64,000 nt of DNA from contig CAYVIB010000013.1 in assembly GCA_964451365.1 (NCBI GenBank), positions 1 through 64,000 of the forward strand, given 5' to 3'. Every line of letters begins with the position of its first letter. Within the stretch, counting starts at the first letter, position 1. Shown piece after piece: positions 41,901-50,003 of this stretch. Source of the DNA: CAYVIB01 sp964451365. Lineage in GTDB: Bacteria > Pseudomonadota > Gammaproteobacteria > Pseudomonadales > Cellvibrionaceae. Both the position numbers and the translations under genes were made by a program. The notes under the pieces were generated by a model that saw only the letters and a list, made by a program, of their open reading frames with translations, did no database searches and was not told the DNA's origin.

Positions 41901-42187
41901 CCCGTATCGCGCACTTCCTTATCGTGGCACCAGCCCAGATTGGCGTACTTGCGGTGCAGTATCCAGGAGTACAGCTTTTTCTCGTAATCGACCAGGGGCA
42001 GGGAGCCGGGCAACGGCAGCCCGGTGGAGTCTTTCGCTTTGGGTTCGATAGCGCAGTCAAGTGATTCTATATCGACATCAATCCTGTTCGCGGTACTGTC
42101 GGTATTTTTTGCTGTCACTGAGGATGAAATAAGCGCCAAAAAAAGGAATGCGGGCAGGGTTGGCTTGATTAGTCGGTGGGCGATCAT
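38999..42187 (-). CDS. Large periplasmic six-heme cytochrome c
   Basis: 1062 residues with a signal peptide (about 1-27, SSVTA). Six CxxCH heme sites are visible: CLRCH (Cys241-His245), CIGCH, CLSCH, CMVCH, CGTCH and CQDCH (Cys694-His698). The segment before the first heme (about 115-240, DGAMIIKEMYG, WTVMVKDSK, GWFWGSV) resembles a cytochrome P460-type domain. The C-terminal about 330 residues are heme-free and beta-rich (DTVAMSIDELEFDGNTLVVD, K-V-G-H-R-F-P-S-G-V-A-F-R-R-G). The protein probably moves electrons in the periplasm or at the surface. The donor and acceptor cannot be read. There is no neighbouring terminal reductase or assembly gene. Confidence 0.85.
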   Translation of the reverse strand: MIAHRLIKPTLPAFLFLALISSSVTAKNTDSTANRIDVDIESLDCAIEPKAKDSTGLPLPGSLPLVDYEKKLYSWILHRKYANLGWCHDKEVRDTGPFVDGQYHGTHPAVLIYYSPEVMKWLIDRENGIDGEIPDGAMIIKEMYGAPAQIYRDIQRIKGDKEYEKMRLQQLSDWTVMVKDSKASSDGWFWGSVSAPTLKNGKLQSKREAIQAQLDTRANNDKAGSYVANNGVRLSGFGMPCLRCHASAANELTFSSLRNIQGFNAEGDPLRFLDDGSWRTASHFDSYPLSLLLKDPELKAVFDIPPQQLPWSTQQSVKGVTVDASFSEHDRDAILETADAKIAAKNNAGKKDYVNNAFLKAFPQIPELKASQIKKFPRQWLDHVVQKSGEPREYVTSDNCIGCHGGLSGDTFGTTMFITTGPNYGDGFDISEYGEWRWSPMGLAGRDPIFHAQLESEMAILDEDGKHPEKSGLKGPVKETKQAVTNTCLSCHGAMGQRQLTIDAHNGLDLDENFKVDYFYYTEQLSKSEKQSAEEKKYHEYGELAREGISCMVCHRIQEPDAKAVASWNPPKGWVNSTIPDKQLAYLLFHNSTGRFDTANADTLYGPFDVAQKPMEHALNITPTKNDFIKQSELCGTCHTINLPNIGSTDTSLPVLQAAEANPAFAEYPHTIEQATFLEWQNSAFASGDTAQSCQDCHMPSSFDTYDGDIEIESLATKIATIEDNTYPEADHSLPADELDVPLREDYKRHTHVGLNAFLLTMFKQFESILGVAPKSYMTGASHAGVDLALESMKIQARDDTVAMSIDELEFDGNTLVVDVTVRNKVGHRFPSGVAFRRGFIELLVKDGDTVIWSSGRTNDAGVIVDNAGNPLPTEFLPDGDCGYPQNVPAGCYQAHHQVITSDKQVQIYEELNRNKEQEFTTSFVHRVHIVKDNRLLPDGWRTASFFKPQGEVMYQFMEATDPHFVGDDPDYRDQGAGFVGKDSLQYRVDLPAQYRGIALTVEATMYYQAIPPYWLNQRFDLAPDGEATRRLYYLASRLDLEGTVLDQWKFKIDTATGTAQP

Positions 42188-42413
42188 GGTGATTCCTTGT
42201 TTTAAAATTATTGTTATATTTTAGTCGGAACCTGGAATATTGCCTGTCGGCACGCGAATTAATCACCGGGGAGTTTTTGGTACGGATGTCCGGCACGCTG
42301 GTGTCGAAGTCGAGAGGACGAGCTGTTGGAAAATTACTATCAACACGCCCTAACGCTGCAGGCGATTTATGGCAATCCCGCTGCACGCAATGCAGCGCTT
42401 GAGCGTCGAGATG

Positions 42414-43070
42414 TTATTTACCTAAGTGCCTCTCAATTTCTCCAATCACACTTGCTGCATAACTACTACCGATATCCAGCAGCTTGTCATCTATTTCTAC
42501 CTCAGTGCTCTCAACCGGGGTGCCGAATTCTTTGTTCAAAGCTTTCGCAAAGCTCTCGGAATCCTTTTTGTAGAAAGCAAACGCCTCGTCAAGCTTATCA
42601 AGATCAAAACGAATAAGATCGGTGTGTTGAGTAAGCAACCGGGTAACTACGCCACGGGCGTCCAGCACCGATGCGTCTGTGGTATCAAGCGATTCCCGAA
42701 GTTGATTATTGTATTGCTGCGCTGCCGTTCCCAAACGAACATCTTCGCTGGCGATATGACTTACACGATTATTGCTTAAAAACTTTTTTGTATCCTCCAG
42801 AAAGCGGCTTTGTTTATCGTCTTGATACGCAACGCCCTGATTCAATATATCGGTCAACGCGGATTCTATATTTTCCGGTGCGTCAATAAAGTCAATGGCA
42901 GCCCTGGCTTTCTCTATCGAGTAGTTAAAATGAAGAACATCATCAACGGACAACAAAATATTCTCCGACGCGCTTAATGCATCGCGCTGGCCTTTGGCCC
43001 CGGCCACGTCGATGGAACGGCGTTGCCGGGCTTGGGGGCGACGGTTATCGGCGGTCATCGCGACACGCAC
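42414..43070 (-). CDS. Truncated orphan gene, 5' end replaced by antisense sortase DNA
   Basis: The frame is 218 codons, but the first about 29 lie on the reverse strand of the sortase remnant (42984-43070) and are rich in Arg and Gln, unlike the rest. From about residue 33 on it is a plausible, mostly helical acidic protein (SIEKARAAIDFIDAPENIES, LLTQHTDLIRFDLDKLDEAF, SSYAASVIGEIERHLGK). No Met follows in the native part, so the original start was lost when the two fragments were joined near 42980. No family was recognised. Confidence 0.45.
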   Translation of the reverse strand: MRVAMTADNRRPQARQRRSIDVAGAKGQRDALSASENILLSVDDVLHFNYSIEKARAAIDFIDAPENIESALTDILNQGVAYQDDKQSRFLEDTKKFLSNNRVSHIASEDVRLGTAAQQYNNQLRESLDTTDASVLDARGVVTRLLTQHTDLIRFDLDKLDEAFAFYKKDSESFAKALNKEFGTPVESTEVEIDDKLLDIGSSYAASVIGEIERHLGK

Positions 43071-43321
43071 TTCTCGTTTTTAAAGAATGTCCGGCCGGGG
43101 ATCGTTTGCGAATTCAGAATGTCCAGGGGGAGTGGAAAATCTATTTGGTCAGTGCGGCGGATGTGGTCGATTCGGCGAAAGCGCCGCTTGCCTATTGGCC
43201 GGAGGAAGATTCAGTTTGGTTGGTGACCTGCTATCCGTTTGATGCGATTTCGCCTGGCGGTTCTTTGCGATACGTAGTGCGTGCGGATGTGGAGACGGTT
43301 TCGAATATCGTTCAACTATAG
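42984..43321 (+). pseudogene. Class GN sortase remnant (truncated and frameshifted)
   Basis: The frame at 42984 reads ALAFGPGHVDGTALPG and then GATVIGGHRDTHFSFLKN, the His-containing core of proteobacterial class GN sortases, which attach target proteins to the cell surface. At 43091-43100 a G run appears one base short. Translation then continues in another frame: G-D-R-L-R-I-Q-N-V and W-L-V-T-C-Y-P-F-D-A with the catalytic Cys, and LRYVVRAD with the Arg. The N-terminal half is missing. All three catalytic residues survive but cannot be made in one protein. Confidence 0.75.
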
Positions 43322-43343
43322 GAGGTGGCGATAAGCTATCGCC

Positions 43344-43412
43344 CCGGATGTCCGCTTCGGCTTTGGCTCCTGCGCTGCCCTAACACCTATGTCTTATAGG
43401 CGACGCGAACAT
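43344..43412 (+). repeat. Dispersed intergenic repeat, copy 3
   Basis: CCGGATGTCCGCT (43344-43356), then a 24-nt block starting CGGCTTTGGCTCCTGCGCTG (43358-43381), then TATAGGCGACGCGAACATGAC (43395-43415). It matches copy 1 (17484-17590) in order and orientation, with different spacers. It lies between the sortase remnant and the MFS gene. Confidence 0.55.
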
Positions 43413-43528
43413 GACATCTGTCGTGGGGGAGCTTTGTAAGGGAGTGTTTTGCTCTGGTACTTTGCTTACCTAACGCAACCAAAAAACTGGTAGCATAAGC
43501 GCTGTCGTTTCTCTCCGTTGGAAGATCC

Positions 43529-44770
43529 ATGTCTGTTCTTTCTCCTCAGTGGCAAATGCCGCCGACTCCGCAGTGGCGAACGCCACAAAACCTGCTGCTT
43601 ATCATGATGTTCGTGATGTCATTTTGCTTCGGGCTATGGCAGGTGTTGTTAAATAATTTTGTTATTGAGCGCGCGGGTTTTACCGGCGTGGAAATAGGCA
43701 TCTTGCAAAGCCTGCGGGAAGTGCCGGGTTTTCTGGCGTTTACCGCCGTATTTTTACTGTTGGTGATTCGCGAGCAGCATTTTGCCTTGCTGTCGTTGGG
43801 GGTGTTGTCCGTCGGGGTGGCGGCCACCGGCTTTTTTCCCACGGCGATCGGACTGTATGTAACGACCGTGGTCATGTCGATCGGCTTTCACTATTTTGAA
43901 ACGCTGAATAAATCCCTGACACTGCAGTGGCTGGATAAAAAAGACACGCCGCATTTTATGGGGCGGGCGCTGGCGGTTAAAGCCGTTGCATCGCTCTCCG
44001 CTTACGCCATTATCTGGTTGACGATGGATTATTTCGGTGTGGATTACAAGTGGATGTATCTTCTTGCCGGCGCCGGCGGATTGCTGGTGACGCTGTTTAT
44101 CGCGGGAGGTTTTCCCGACTTTGGCCATAAGACCGAGCAGCATAAAACGCTGATCGTGCGCAGGCGTTATTGGTTGTATTATGCGCTGGTGTTTTTCAGC
44201 GGCGCACGACGACAGATTTTTGTGGTGTTTGCCGGATTTATGATGGTGGAAAAATTCGGCTACAGTGTAGGTGATATCAGTGCACTGTTTATCATCAATT
44301 ACGTATTCAATTTTTTCTTTGCCGCCAGGATTGGCAAGTGGATAGGCGTTGTTGGCGAAAGAACCGCGCTGATTGTCGAATATATTGGCCTGATATTCGT
44401 TTTTGCCGGCTACGCGCTGGTTACCAATGCCACTGTGGCCGCGGGACTTTATGTAGTCGACCATTTGTTTTTTGCCATGGCTATCGCCGTGACCACATAC
44501 TTTCAGAAAATCGCCCGGCACGAGGATATTGCCGCCACCGCCAGTGTCAGTTTTACAATTAACCATATTGCAGCGGTGGTGATTCCGGCGATACTGGGGA
44601 TGGTGTGGATCGTCTCCACCAGTGCCGTATTTTTTGTCGGCGTGGCCTTTGCGGTTTGTTCCCTGATTCTTTCATTCAACATCCCGCGACATCCGGCGGA
44701 GGGGAATGAAGCCCGGGTCGGCTACACAAGCCCGGTTCCGACACCGGTACAACGGGTTGATGCAACGTAA
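43529..44770 (+). CDS. MFS transporter
   Basis: 413 residues with about 11-12 transmembrane helices. The loop between helices 2 and 3 is short, and a central basic loop (about 205-215, KTEQHKTLIVRRRYW) splits the two six-helix halves. F-F-S-G-A-R-R-Q-I-F and the C-terminal V-S-F-T-I-N-H-I-A-A-V-V-I-P are recognisable as an uncharacterised MFS subgroup. The substrate is not predictable. The SDR gene at 44829 starts 58 nt downstream on the same strand and could be cotranscribed. Confidence 0.85.
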   Translation: MSVLSPQWQMPPTPQWRTPQNLLLIMMFVMSFCFGLWQVLLNNFVIERAGFTGVEIGILQSLREVPGFLAFTAVFLLLVIREQHFALLSLGVLSVGVAATGFFPTAIGLYVTTVVMSIGFHYFETLNKSLTLQWLDKKDTPHFMGRALAVKAVASLSAYAIIWLTMDYFGVDYKWMYLLAGAGGLLVTLFIAGGFPDFGHKTEQHKTLIVRRRYWLYYALVFFSGARRQIFVVFAGFMMVEKFGYSVGDISALFIINYVFNFFFAARIGKWIGVVGERTALIVEYIGLIFVFAGYALVTNATVAAGLYVVDHLFFAMAIAVTTYFQKIARHEDIAATASVSFTINHIAAVVIPAILGMVWIVSTSAVFFVGVAFAVCSLILSFNIPRHPAEGNEARVGYTSPVPTPVQRVDAT

Positions 44771-44828
44771 TAAAAGCGGCGCAAAACATGCAGGTGGTTC
44801 TATTTTATCCATTGGACAGGGGGTTAAT

Positions 44829-45491
44829 ATGAATAATGTTGTTGTTACCGGTGCAAATCGCGGCATTGGACTTGAACTGGTGAAAACCTATCTGGCGCGT
44901 GGCGACAAGGTATTCGCACTGTGCCGGGAAAAATCCGATGAACTGGCCGGGACGGATGCGGTGGTTATCGAGGGCATTGACGTAATGGCCCCGGACCTGG
45001 CGGCAAAACTGCGGGATGTCCTAAGGGGCGTCGAAATAAATATCCTTATCAACAATGCCGGCGCGCTGGTTGACGATACCCTCGGCAACATTGACTACGA
45101 CGGCGTGCTCAAGCAGTTTGAGGTGAACGCGGTCGGTCCGTTGCGGGTGACGGAAGCCCTGCTGGACAATATGAAAACCGGCTCCAAAATTGGCATGATC
45201 ACCAGCCGCATGGGGTCCATGTCCGACAACACGTCCGGTGGTCACTACGGTTACCGTATGTCAAAAGCGGCGCTGAATGCAGCGGGCGTATCGCTGGCGC
45301 GGGACTTGAATCGCAAGGGTATCGTGGTGGCGATGTTGCACCCGGGGTTTGTCCAGACGCGGATGGTGGGTTTTAACGGAGATATCGGTCCCGAGGTTGC
45401 GGCCGAGCGTCTGGCAAAACGGATTGCCGAAGCGAACGTGACCAACAGCGGTACCTTCTGGCATTCGAAAGGCGATGTACTGCCCTGGTAA
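44829..45491 (+). CDS. Short-chain dehydrogenase (C-signal/sniffer-like)
   Basis: 220 residues from the ATG at 44829, placed by GGACAGGGGG upstream. It has a Rossmann motif VVVTGANRGIGLEL (about 3-16), N-N-A-G-A (about 74-78), catalytic Ser in MITSRMG, and Y-G-Y-R-M-S-K carrying Tyr and Lys of the triad. H-P-G-F-V-Q-T-R-M is typical of the sniffer/C-signal-like SDR group. The frame is open upstream to 44706 within the MFS gene, but without a ribosome site. It is followed by a second SDR gene after 38 nt. Confidence 0.85.
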   Translation: MNNVVVTGANRGIGLELVKTYLARGDKVFALCREKSDELAGTDAVVIEGIDVMAPDLAAKLRDVLRGVEINILINNAGALVDDTLGNIDYDGVLKQFEVNAVGPLRVTEALLDNMKTGSKIGMITSRMGSMSDNTSGGHYGYRMSKAALNAAGVSLARDLNRKGIVVAMLHPGFVQTRMVGFNGDIGPEVAAERLAKRIAEANVTNSGTFWHSKGDVLPW

Positions 45492-45529
45492 AGCAAAATT
45501 GCCGACAGCAAAAATAAACGGAGAGTGTT

Positions 45530-46297
45530 TTGGAATATAAAACAGCGTTGATCACCGGCGCCTCGGCGGGCATTGGTCGCGAAATTGCCCGCCACCTGGC
45601 GGCGAAAAAGCTTAAATTGATTCTGGCTGCGCGACGGCGGGAACGTTTGGATGACCTTCGGCGCGAGTTGGAAAACAAAACCGAAGTAATCACCCTGGCG
45701 ATAGACGTCAGTGACACCGGTGCCGCAAGGGCTGCGCTGGAATCCCTGGGCGATTTACTCGAAGAAACGGATATTCTGGTGAATAACGCCGGCCTCGCCC
45801 TGGGGCAGGAAGCCGCCCGGCAAACCGACTGGCGGGACTGGCAGACGATGATCGATACCAACTGCGCCGGTTTGGCCCTGGTAACGCACACCGTGCTGCC
45901 CTTTATGGTGAAAAACAATCGCGGCCACGTTATCAATCTCGGTTCCACCGCCGGGGTTTATCCCTATTTTGGTGGTAACGTGTATGGCGCAACCAAGGCC
46001 TTCGTCCGGCAGTTCAGCAAAAACCTGCGCACGGATCTGTTGGGAACCCGTGTCCGTGTGACCAATATCGCGCCGGGTATGGTGGGCGAAAGCGAATTTT
46101 CCCAAGTTCGCTTTCATGGGGACGAAACCAGGGCCAGCGCCGTGTATGAAGGTGTTCAGCCACTAACGCCGGCGGATATCGCCAATTGTGTCACCTGGGT
46201 ACTGGAGCAACCGCCTCACGTCAATATCAACGAGATTGAGTTAATGCCCACCGCCCAGGCCGCGGGTGGGCTCGCGGTTCATCGGGATTCCAGGTAA
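45530..46297 (+). CDS. Short-chain dehydrogenase (YdfG-like)
   Basis: 255 residues. It has TALITGASAGIGREIARHL (about 5-23), a basic AARRRER (about 33-39) indicating NADP, N-N-A-G-L, catalytic Ser in NLGSTAG, and YGATKAFVRQFS with Tyr and Lys. The block V-R-V-T-N-I-A-P-G-M-V-G-E-S-E-F-S is characteristic of YdfG-type 3-hydroxy acid dehydrogenases, which oxidise L-allo-threonine, serine or 3-hydroxypropionate. The start is TTG at 45530, preceded by CGGAGAG (45519-45525). Confidence 0.85.
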   Translation: MEYKTALITGASAGIGREIARHLAAKKLKLILAARRRERLDDLRRELENKTEVITLAIDVSDTGAARAALESLGDLLEETDILVNNAGLALGQEAARQTDWRDWQTMIDTNCAGLALVTHTVLPFMVKNNRGHVINLGSTAGVYPYFGGNVYGATKAFVRQFSKNLRTDLLGTRVRVTNIAPGMVGESEFSQVRFHGDETRASAVYEGVQPLTPADIANCVTWVLEQPPHVNINEIELMPTAQAAGGLAVHRDSR

Positions 46298-46465
46298 AAG
46301 CCCCTCGTGTCCATCACCATCAATAGCTTTTTATTTTGATTCTCGTGCCGTGGCAGCCGCGGCAGTGGTTGCTACTTGTCGTTGCTTGTCTACACTGAGG
46401 AGTAGGTGCAAGCATTTAACGGCCATATCGTATCGCGATGGCTGTTCGAATGATTAAGGCTGTCG

Positions 46466-47758
46466 ATGTACGAAAAAAGTGAAGGGCCAACAGCGGATTC
46501 CACTGCGGTCGCGGATTTTACAAGGGATCACCAGTTTCTTTCGATGTTGATGGAAAACATCACCGACAGCATTTACTTTAAGGACCGGGAGTCCCGCTTT
46601 TTGTACATCAGCCGCGCGCTCGCCGAAGCTTTTGGCCTCGACGATCCCCGCCGGGCTATCGGCAAAACCGATTTCGATTTTTTTTCCCACGAGCACGCCC
46701 GAAAGGCCTTCGAAGCCGAGCAGGAAATTATCCTCACAGGTAAATCGATAATCGACCTGTTGGAAAAGGAAACCTGGCCCGATGGCAGAATTACCTGGGC
46801 ATCCACGACCAAAATGCCATTTTACAGCGTCGAGGGCGACCTTATTGGTACGTTCGGCATCAGCCGCAACGTGACGCAAAGAAAGCAAATGGAAGAGGAA
46901 CAGGAAGCGTTCCAGGCCCGTCTCCAGCACGCCCGAAAAATGGAGGCTATAGGCCAATTAGCGGCAGGTATCGCGCACGAGATCAATACGCCAACACAAT
47001 ATGTATCGAATAATCTTTCCTTTCTCGTCAAGGCGTTCATACAGCTGACTAAGGCTATTGAAGCGGTTAAGTCGGTTGACGAACAGCAGCTAAGCCAGAT
47101 ACAGAAGTTGGAATTACCCGACATAAATCGCCTTGATTTTGTGGTGCGGGAAATACCGCGGGCGTTGGATCAGTCCATGGAGGGATTAAAACGGGTAACA
47201 ACTATCGTCAATGCCATGAAATCCTTTGCTCACCCGTCCGATGAAGCAAAGCAGCAAGTTGACCTCGGGGAGGCCATTGAAGTGGCTGTGACACTGGCAA
47301 CCGCCGAATGGAAACACAAGGCGAACCTGGAGCTCGATATCGATCCAGACCTGCCGTTGGTGCCTTGCGTGCGGGACGAAATCAATCAGGCGATCCTTAA
47401 TCTCATAGTCAATGCCGCTCACGCTATCGAAAGTACGCTGGAACCGGATGTTCGTGATATGGGTAATATCCGTATAACCGCTCGCCACAACAGGGAGCAC
47501 GCCGTTATTAAAATCAGTGATGACGGCTGCGGCATTCCCGAAGAGGTGCAAAGTCGCATTTTCGATCCCTTCTTTACCACCAAACCTTTGGGTAAGGGCA
47601 CCGGCCAGGGGCTCAGCCTGGTTCATGCCATTATCGTCGACAAGCATGCCGGTGAATTGATAGTGGATTCGAAGCCCGACGAGGGTACGATCTTTACTAT
47701 CCGGCTTCCGCTGAAGGAAGCTGATGTTAGTGTAACGGGAATGCCGGGCACCTCCTGA
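46466..47758 (+). CDS. PAS-domain sensor histidine kinase
   Basis: 430 residues, soluble. A PAS domain (about 20-140, MLMENITDSIYFKDRESRFL, W-P-D-G-R-I-T-W) is followed by a short coiled coil. The kinase core (about 155-420) has the H-box GQLAAGIAHEINTPTQY (His171), N-box NAAHAIE, G1 DDGCGIP and the FDPFFTTKPLGKGTGQGL motif. The kinase core is strikingly similar to that of the MHYT kinase 220 nt downstream, so the two are recent or co-evolving paralogues. It probably phosphorylates one or both response regulators at 50000-52291. Confidence 0.9.
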   Translation: MYEKSEGPTADSTAVADFTRDHQFLSMLMENITDSIYFKDRESRFLYISRALAEAFGLDDPRRAIGKTDFDFFSHEHARKAFEAEQEIILTGKSIIDLLEKETWPDGRITWASTTKMPFYSVEGDLIGTFGISRNVTQRKQMEEEQEAFQARLQHARKMEAIGQLAAGIAHEINTPTQYVSNNLSFLVKAFIQLTKAIEAVKSVDEQQLSQIQKLELPDINRLDFVVREIPRALDQSMEGLKRVTTIVNAMKSFAHPSDEAKQQVDLGEAIEVAVTLATAEWKHKANLELDIDPDLPLVPCVRDEINQAILNLIVNAAHAIESTLEPDVRDMGNIRITARHNREHAVIKISDDGCGIPEEVQSRIFDPFFTTKPLGKGTGQGLSLVHAIIVDKHAGELIVDSKPDEGTIFTIRLPLKEADVSVTGMPGTS

Positions 47759-47981
47759 ATATTAAATAAATTCTTGCGGAAGCAAGCGCCTGGACAGGTG
47801 AATTTTGGCGCCATATATCCCAAAGTTATTTCAAAGAACGGCTTGTATAACGTATACATTCGGCTAGTCTAGTAAGAAGAGAGTTCACAAATACCAAATA
47901 CCTCTTGTAAATCAGTTTTTTGGAGGGGTGACAGATTGGATCGACTCGGAAGGTTCAACGATACCGTCGGGATCGTAGGCT

Positions 47982-50003
47982 ATGCCTGAATTTTGGCGTT
48001 TTAAAGCTGTGGATGAAACGCTATACACGGAAATTCCGGGAGTACATAACACACTGCTGGTCTGGCTTTCGATCGCAGTCGCCGCGCTGGCGACCTATGC
48101 GGCGTTGACCGTACTGGAGCGGATCTGGGCCGCGGCATCCACCAGTACAGGCGGCCAGGCGCGTAACTTCTGGCTTTGGTTTGGCGCCTTTGTGATGGGC
48201 GTAGGCGTATGGGCCATGCACTTTACCGGCATGCTGGCTTACAACCTGCCGATGCCCATGTCCTACAATGCATTTCTTACCCTCATCTCCTCCCTGCCGG
48301 CCATAGTGGGCGCTTATGTTGCCCTCAGGCTGCTGGCTGATCAGCGTTTCGGCTTCTGGTGGATACAGGCCGGTGCGCTGGCGCTTGGATTGGGTATTGT
48401 CACCATGCATTACCTGGGAATGGCGTCTCTCCAGGTGAACGCTGTTACCCACTACGATCCCGTCATCTTCATTGCCTCCGTTGTCACCGCCCATGTGCTC
48501 ACCCTGATTGCCCTCTATGTTCGTGTGCTGGTGGAGACGACGGAAGATTCCAGCCTGCGCCCGCGACTGGCGAGCGCCGTTGTGATGGGGGCGGCGGTGG
48601 CGGGCACGCATTACATGGCCATGGCCTCGGTCAGCTACTACGTCGCCCGCGCTACGGCGCTGGCGGAGGTGACTATATCGTCGCAGTCCGTGGTCCTGGC
48701 GCTTATTGTGGGAGCCTTTGTGGCGATTTTTGTCGGTATCACCGTGGTCGGGGCCGTGGTTGATCGCCGCCTGGAACAAGCGGAGGAAATGGCGAAAAAG
48801 AGCGAGTTGCGAAAAAAGGTGATCCTGGAGACGATGGCTGACGGTTTGGTGGTTATCGATGAAAACGGTCGGATAGAAACGTTCAACAGTGCTGGCGCCG
48901 CCATCTTCCGCCGTCCGGCTGTCTCCGTTATCGGACAGCCGATTGAAATGCTGATGCCTTCCATCAGTTACCGGAATTTAATGGAAGATGCCCATCGACC
49001 GATCAAGAACATCATCGGCAAGACGATCGAGGTTGACGGTGTGCGGGCCGATGGTGAGACTTTCCCGGCGGAAGTGACCTTTTCGCAGATGTTTCTCGAA
49101 TTCAACGTGGTGATTCGCGATATTACCCGGCGCCGGATGCTGGAGCAGCAGCTAAGGCAGTCGCAAAAGCTCGAATCCATTGGCCAACTGGCGGCGGGCA
49201 TCGCCCACGAAATCAATACACCCACCCAGTATATTTCCGACAACACCGCCTTTTTAAAAAAAGCCTTTGCGCGGACACTCGAAGCACTCCACCTTTTCAA
49301 GGCGCTGGTGGAGTCGGACGAAGGCACCGCCGATCTTGCGCGGAATGGTGAAGCGCGTGAGGTATTGAAAAAAATCAAACTCGACTTTCTTGCGCGGGAA
49401 ATTCCCCGTGCAATCGACCAGTCCATGGAAGGCCTTAATCGTGTGGCGAGTATCGTCAGCGCGATGAAATCCTTTTCCCATCCGGGAGAACAGGAAAAAG
49501 TCCTGCTGAATCTAAAGGACGCCATTGAAACGACCCTGACCATTGCCCGCAACGAATGGAAATACGTGGCCGATGTGGAAGTGGATATCGACCCCGACCT
49601 GGCTCCGGTGCCGTGCCTGCGAGATGAATTCAACCAGGTAATCCTGAATATGGTGGTCAACTCCGCCCACGCCATTGCTGAAACACTGGACGCCGGGGAA
49701 AAGGAAAAAGGCAAAATAAAAATCGCCGCGCGTTCGGACGGCGACAGCGTCATCATTACCATCGCGGATGATGGCAACGGTATCCCCAGGGAGATTCAAC
49801 AAAAGATATTCGATCCATTTTTTACCACCAAGGCCGTGGGCAAGGGTACCGGGCAGGGGTTGAGTATTGTTTACTCGGTTATTGTGGATAAGCATGGCGG
49901 TGAGGTTTCGGTGCAGTCGGAAGTGGGCAAGGGTACAACATTTACCTTACGCCTGCCGCTGCAGGACGAAGCCCCCGAACAGACCGTGGGAGTAATGGCG
50001 TGA
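47982..50003 (+). CDS. MHYT-PAS sensor histidine kinase
   Basis: 673 residues. An N-terminal seven-helix MHYT sensor (about 20-250) has the repeated motifs MHFTGM, MHYLGM and HYMAMA, proposed to bind a metal and sense O2, CO or NO. A PAS domain (about 280-385, VILETMADGLVVIDENGRIE) and kinase core (about 390-660) follow. The H-box GQLAAGIAHEINTPTQY holds His409, and the ATP site DDGNGIP, FDPFFTTKAVGKGTGQGL is complete. The stop codon overlaps the GTG start of the REC-HDOD gene (TGA within GTGAAA), so the two proteins are translationally coupled. Confidence 0.92.
   Translation: MPEFWRFKAVDETLYTEIPGVHNTLLVWLSIAVAALATYAALTVLERIWAAASTSTGGQARNFWLWFGAFVMGVGVWAMHFTGMLAYNLPMPMSYNAFLTLISSLPAIVGAYVALRLLADQRFGFWWIQAGALALGLGIVTMHYLGMASLQVNAVTHYDPVIFIASVVTAHVLTLIALYVRVLVETTEDSSLRPRLASAVVMGAAVAGTHYMAMASVSYYVARATALAEVTISSQSVVLALIVGAFVAIFVGITVVGAVVDRRLEQAEEMAKKSELRKKVILETMADGLVVIDENGRIETFNSAGAAIFRRPAVSVIGQPIEMLMPSISYRNLMEDAHRPIKNIIGKTIEVDGVRADGETFPAEVTFSQMFLEFNVVIRDITRRRMLEQQLRQSQKLESIGQLAAGIAHEINTPTQYISDNTAFLKKAFARTLEALHLFKALVESDEGTADLARNGEAREVLKKIKLDFLAREIPRAIDQSMEGLNRVASIVSAMKSFSHPGEQEKVLLNLKDAIETTLTIARNEWKYVADVEVDIDPDLAPVPCLRDEFNQVILNMVVNSAHAIAETLDAGEKEKGKIKIAARSDGDSVIITIADDGNGIPREIQQKIFDPFFTTKAVGKGTGQGLSIVYSVIVDKHGGEVSVQSEVGKGTTFTLRLPLQDEAPEQTVGVMA

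Noticed and set aside
42340..42410. Additional attC-like palindrome near 42350-42395
   Set aside because: A 7-bp CGCTGCA/TGCAGCG stem is present, but there is no matching TAACAA-type arm or GTT core, so it does not meet the pattern of the 5' array.
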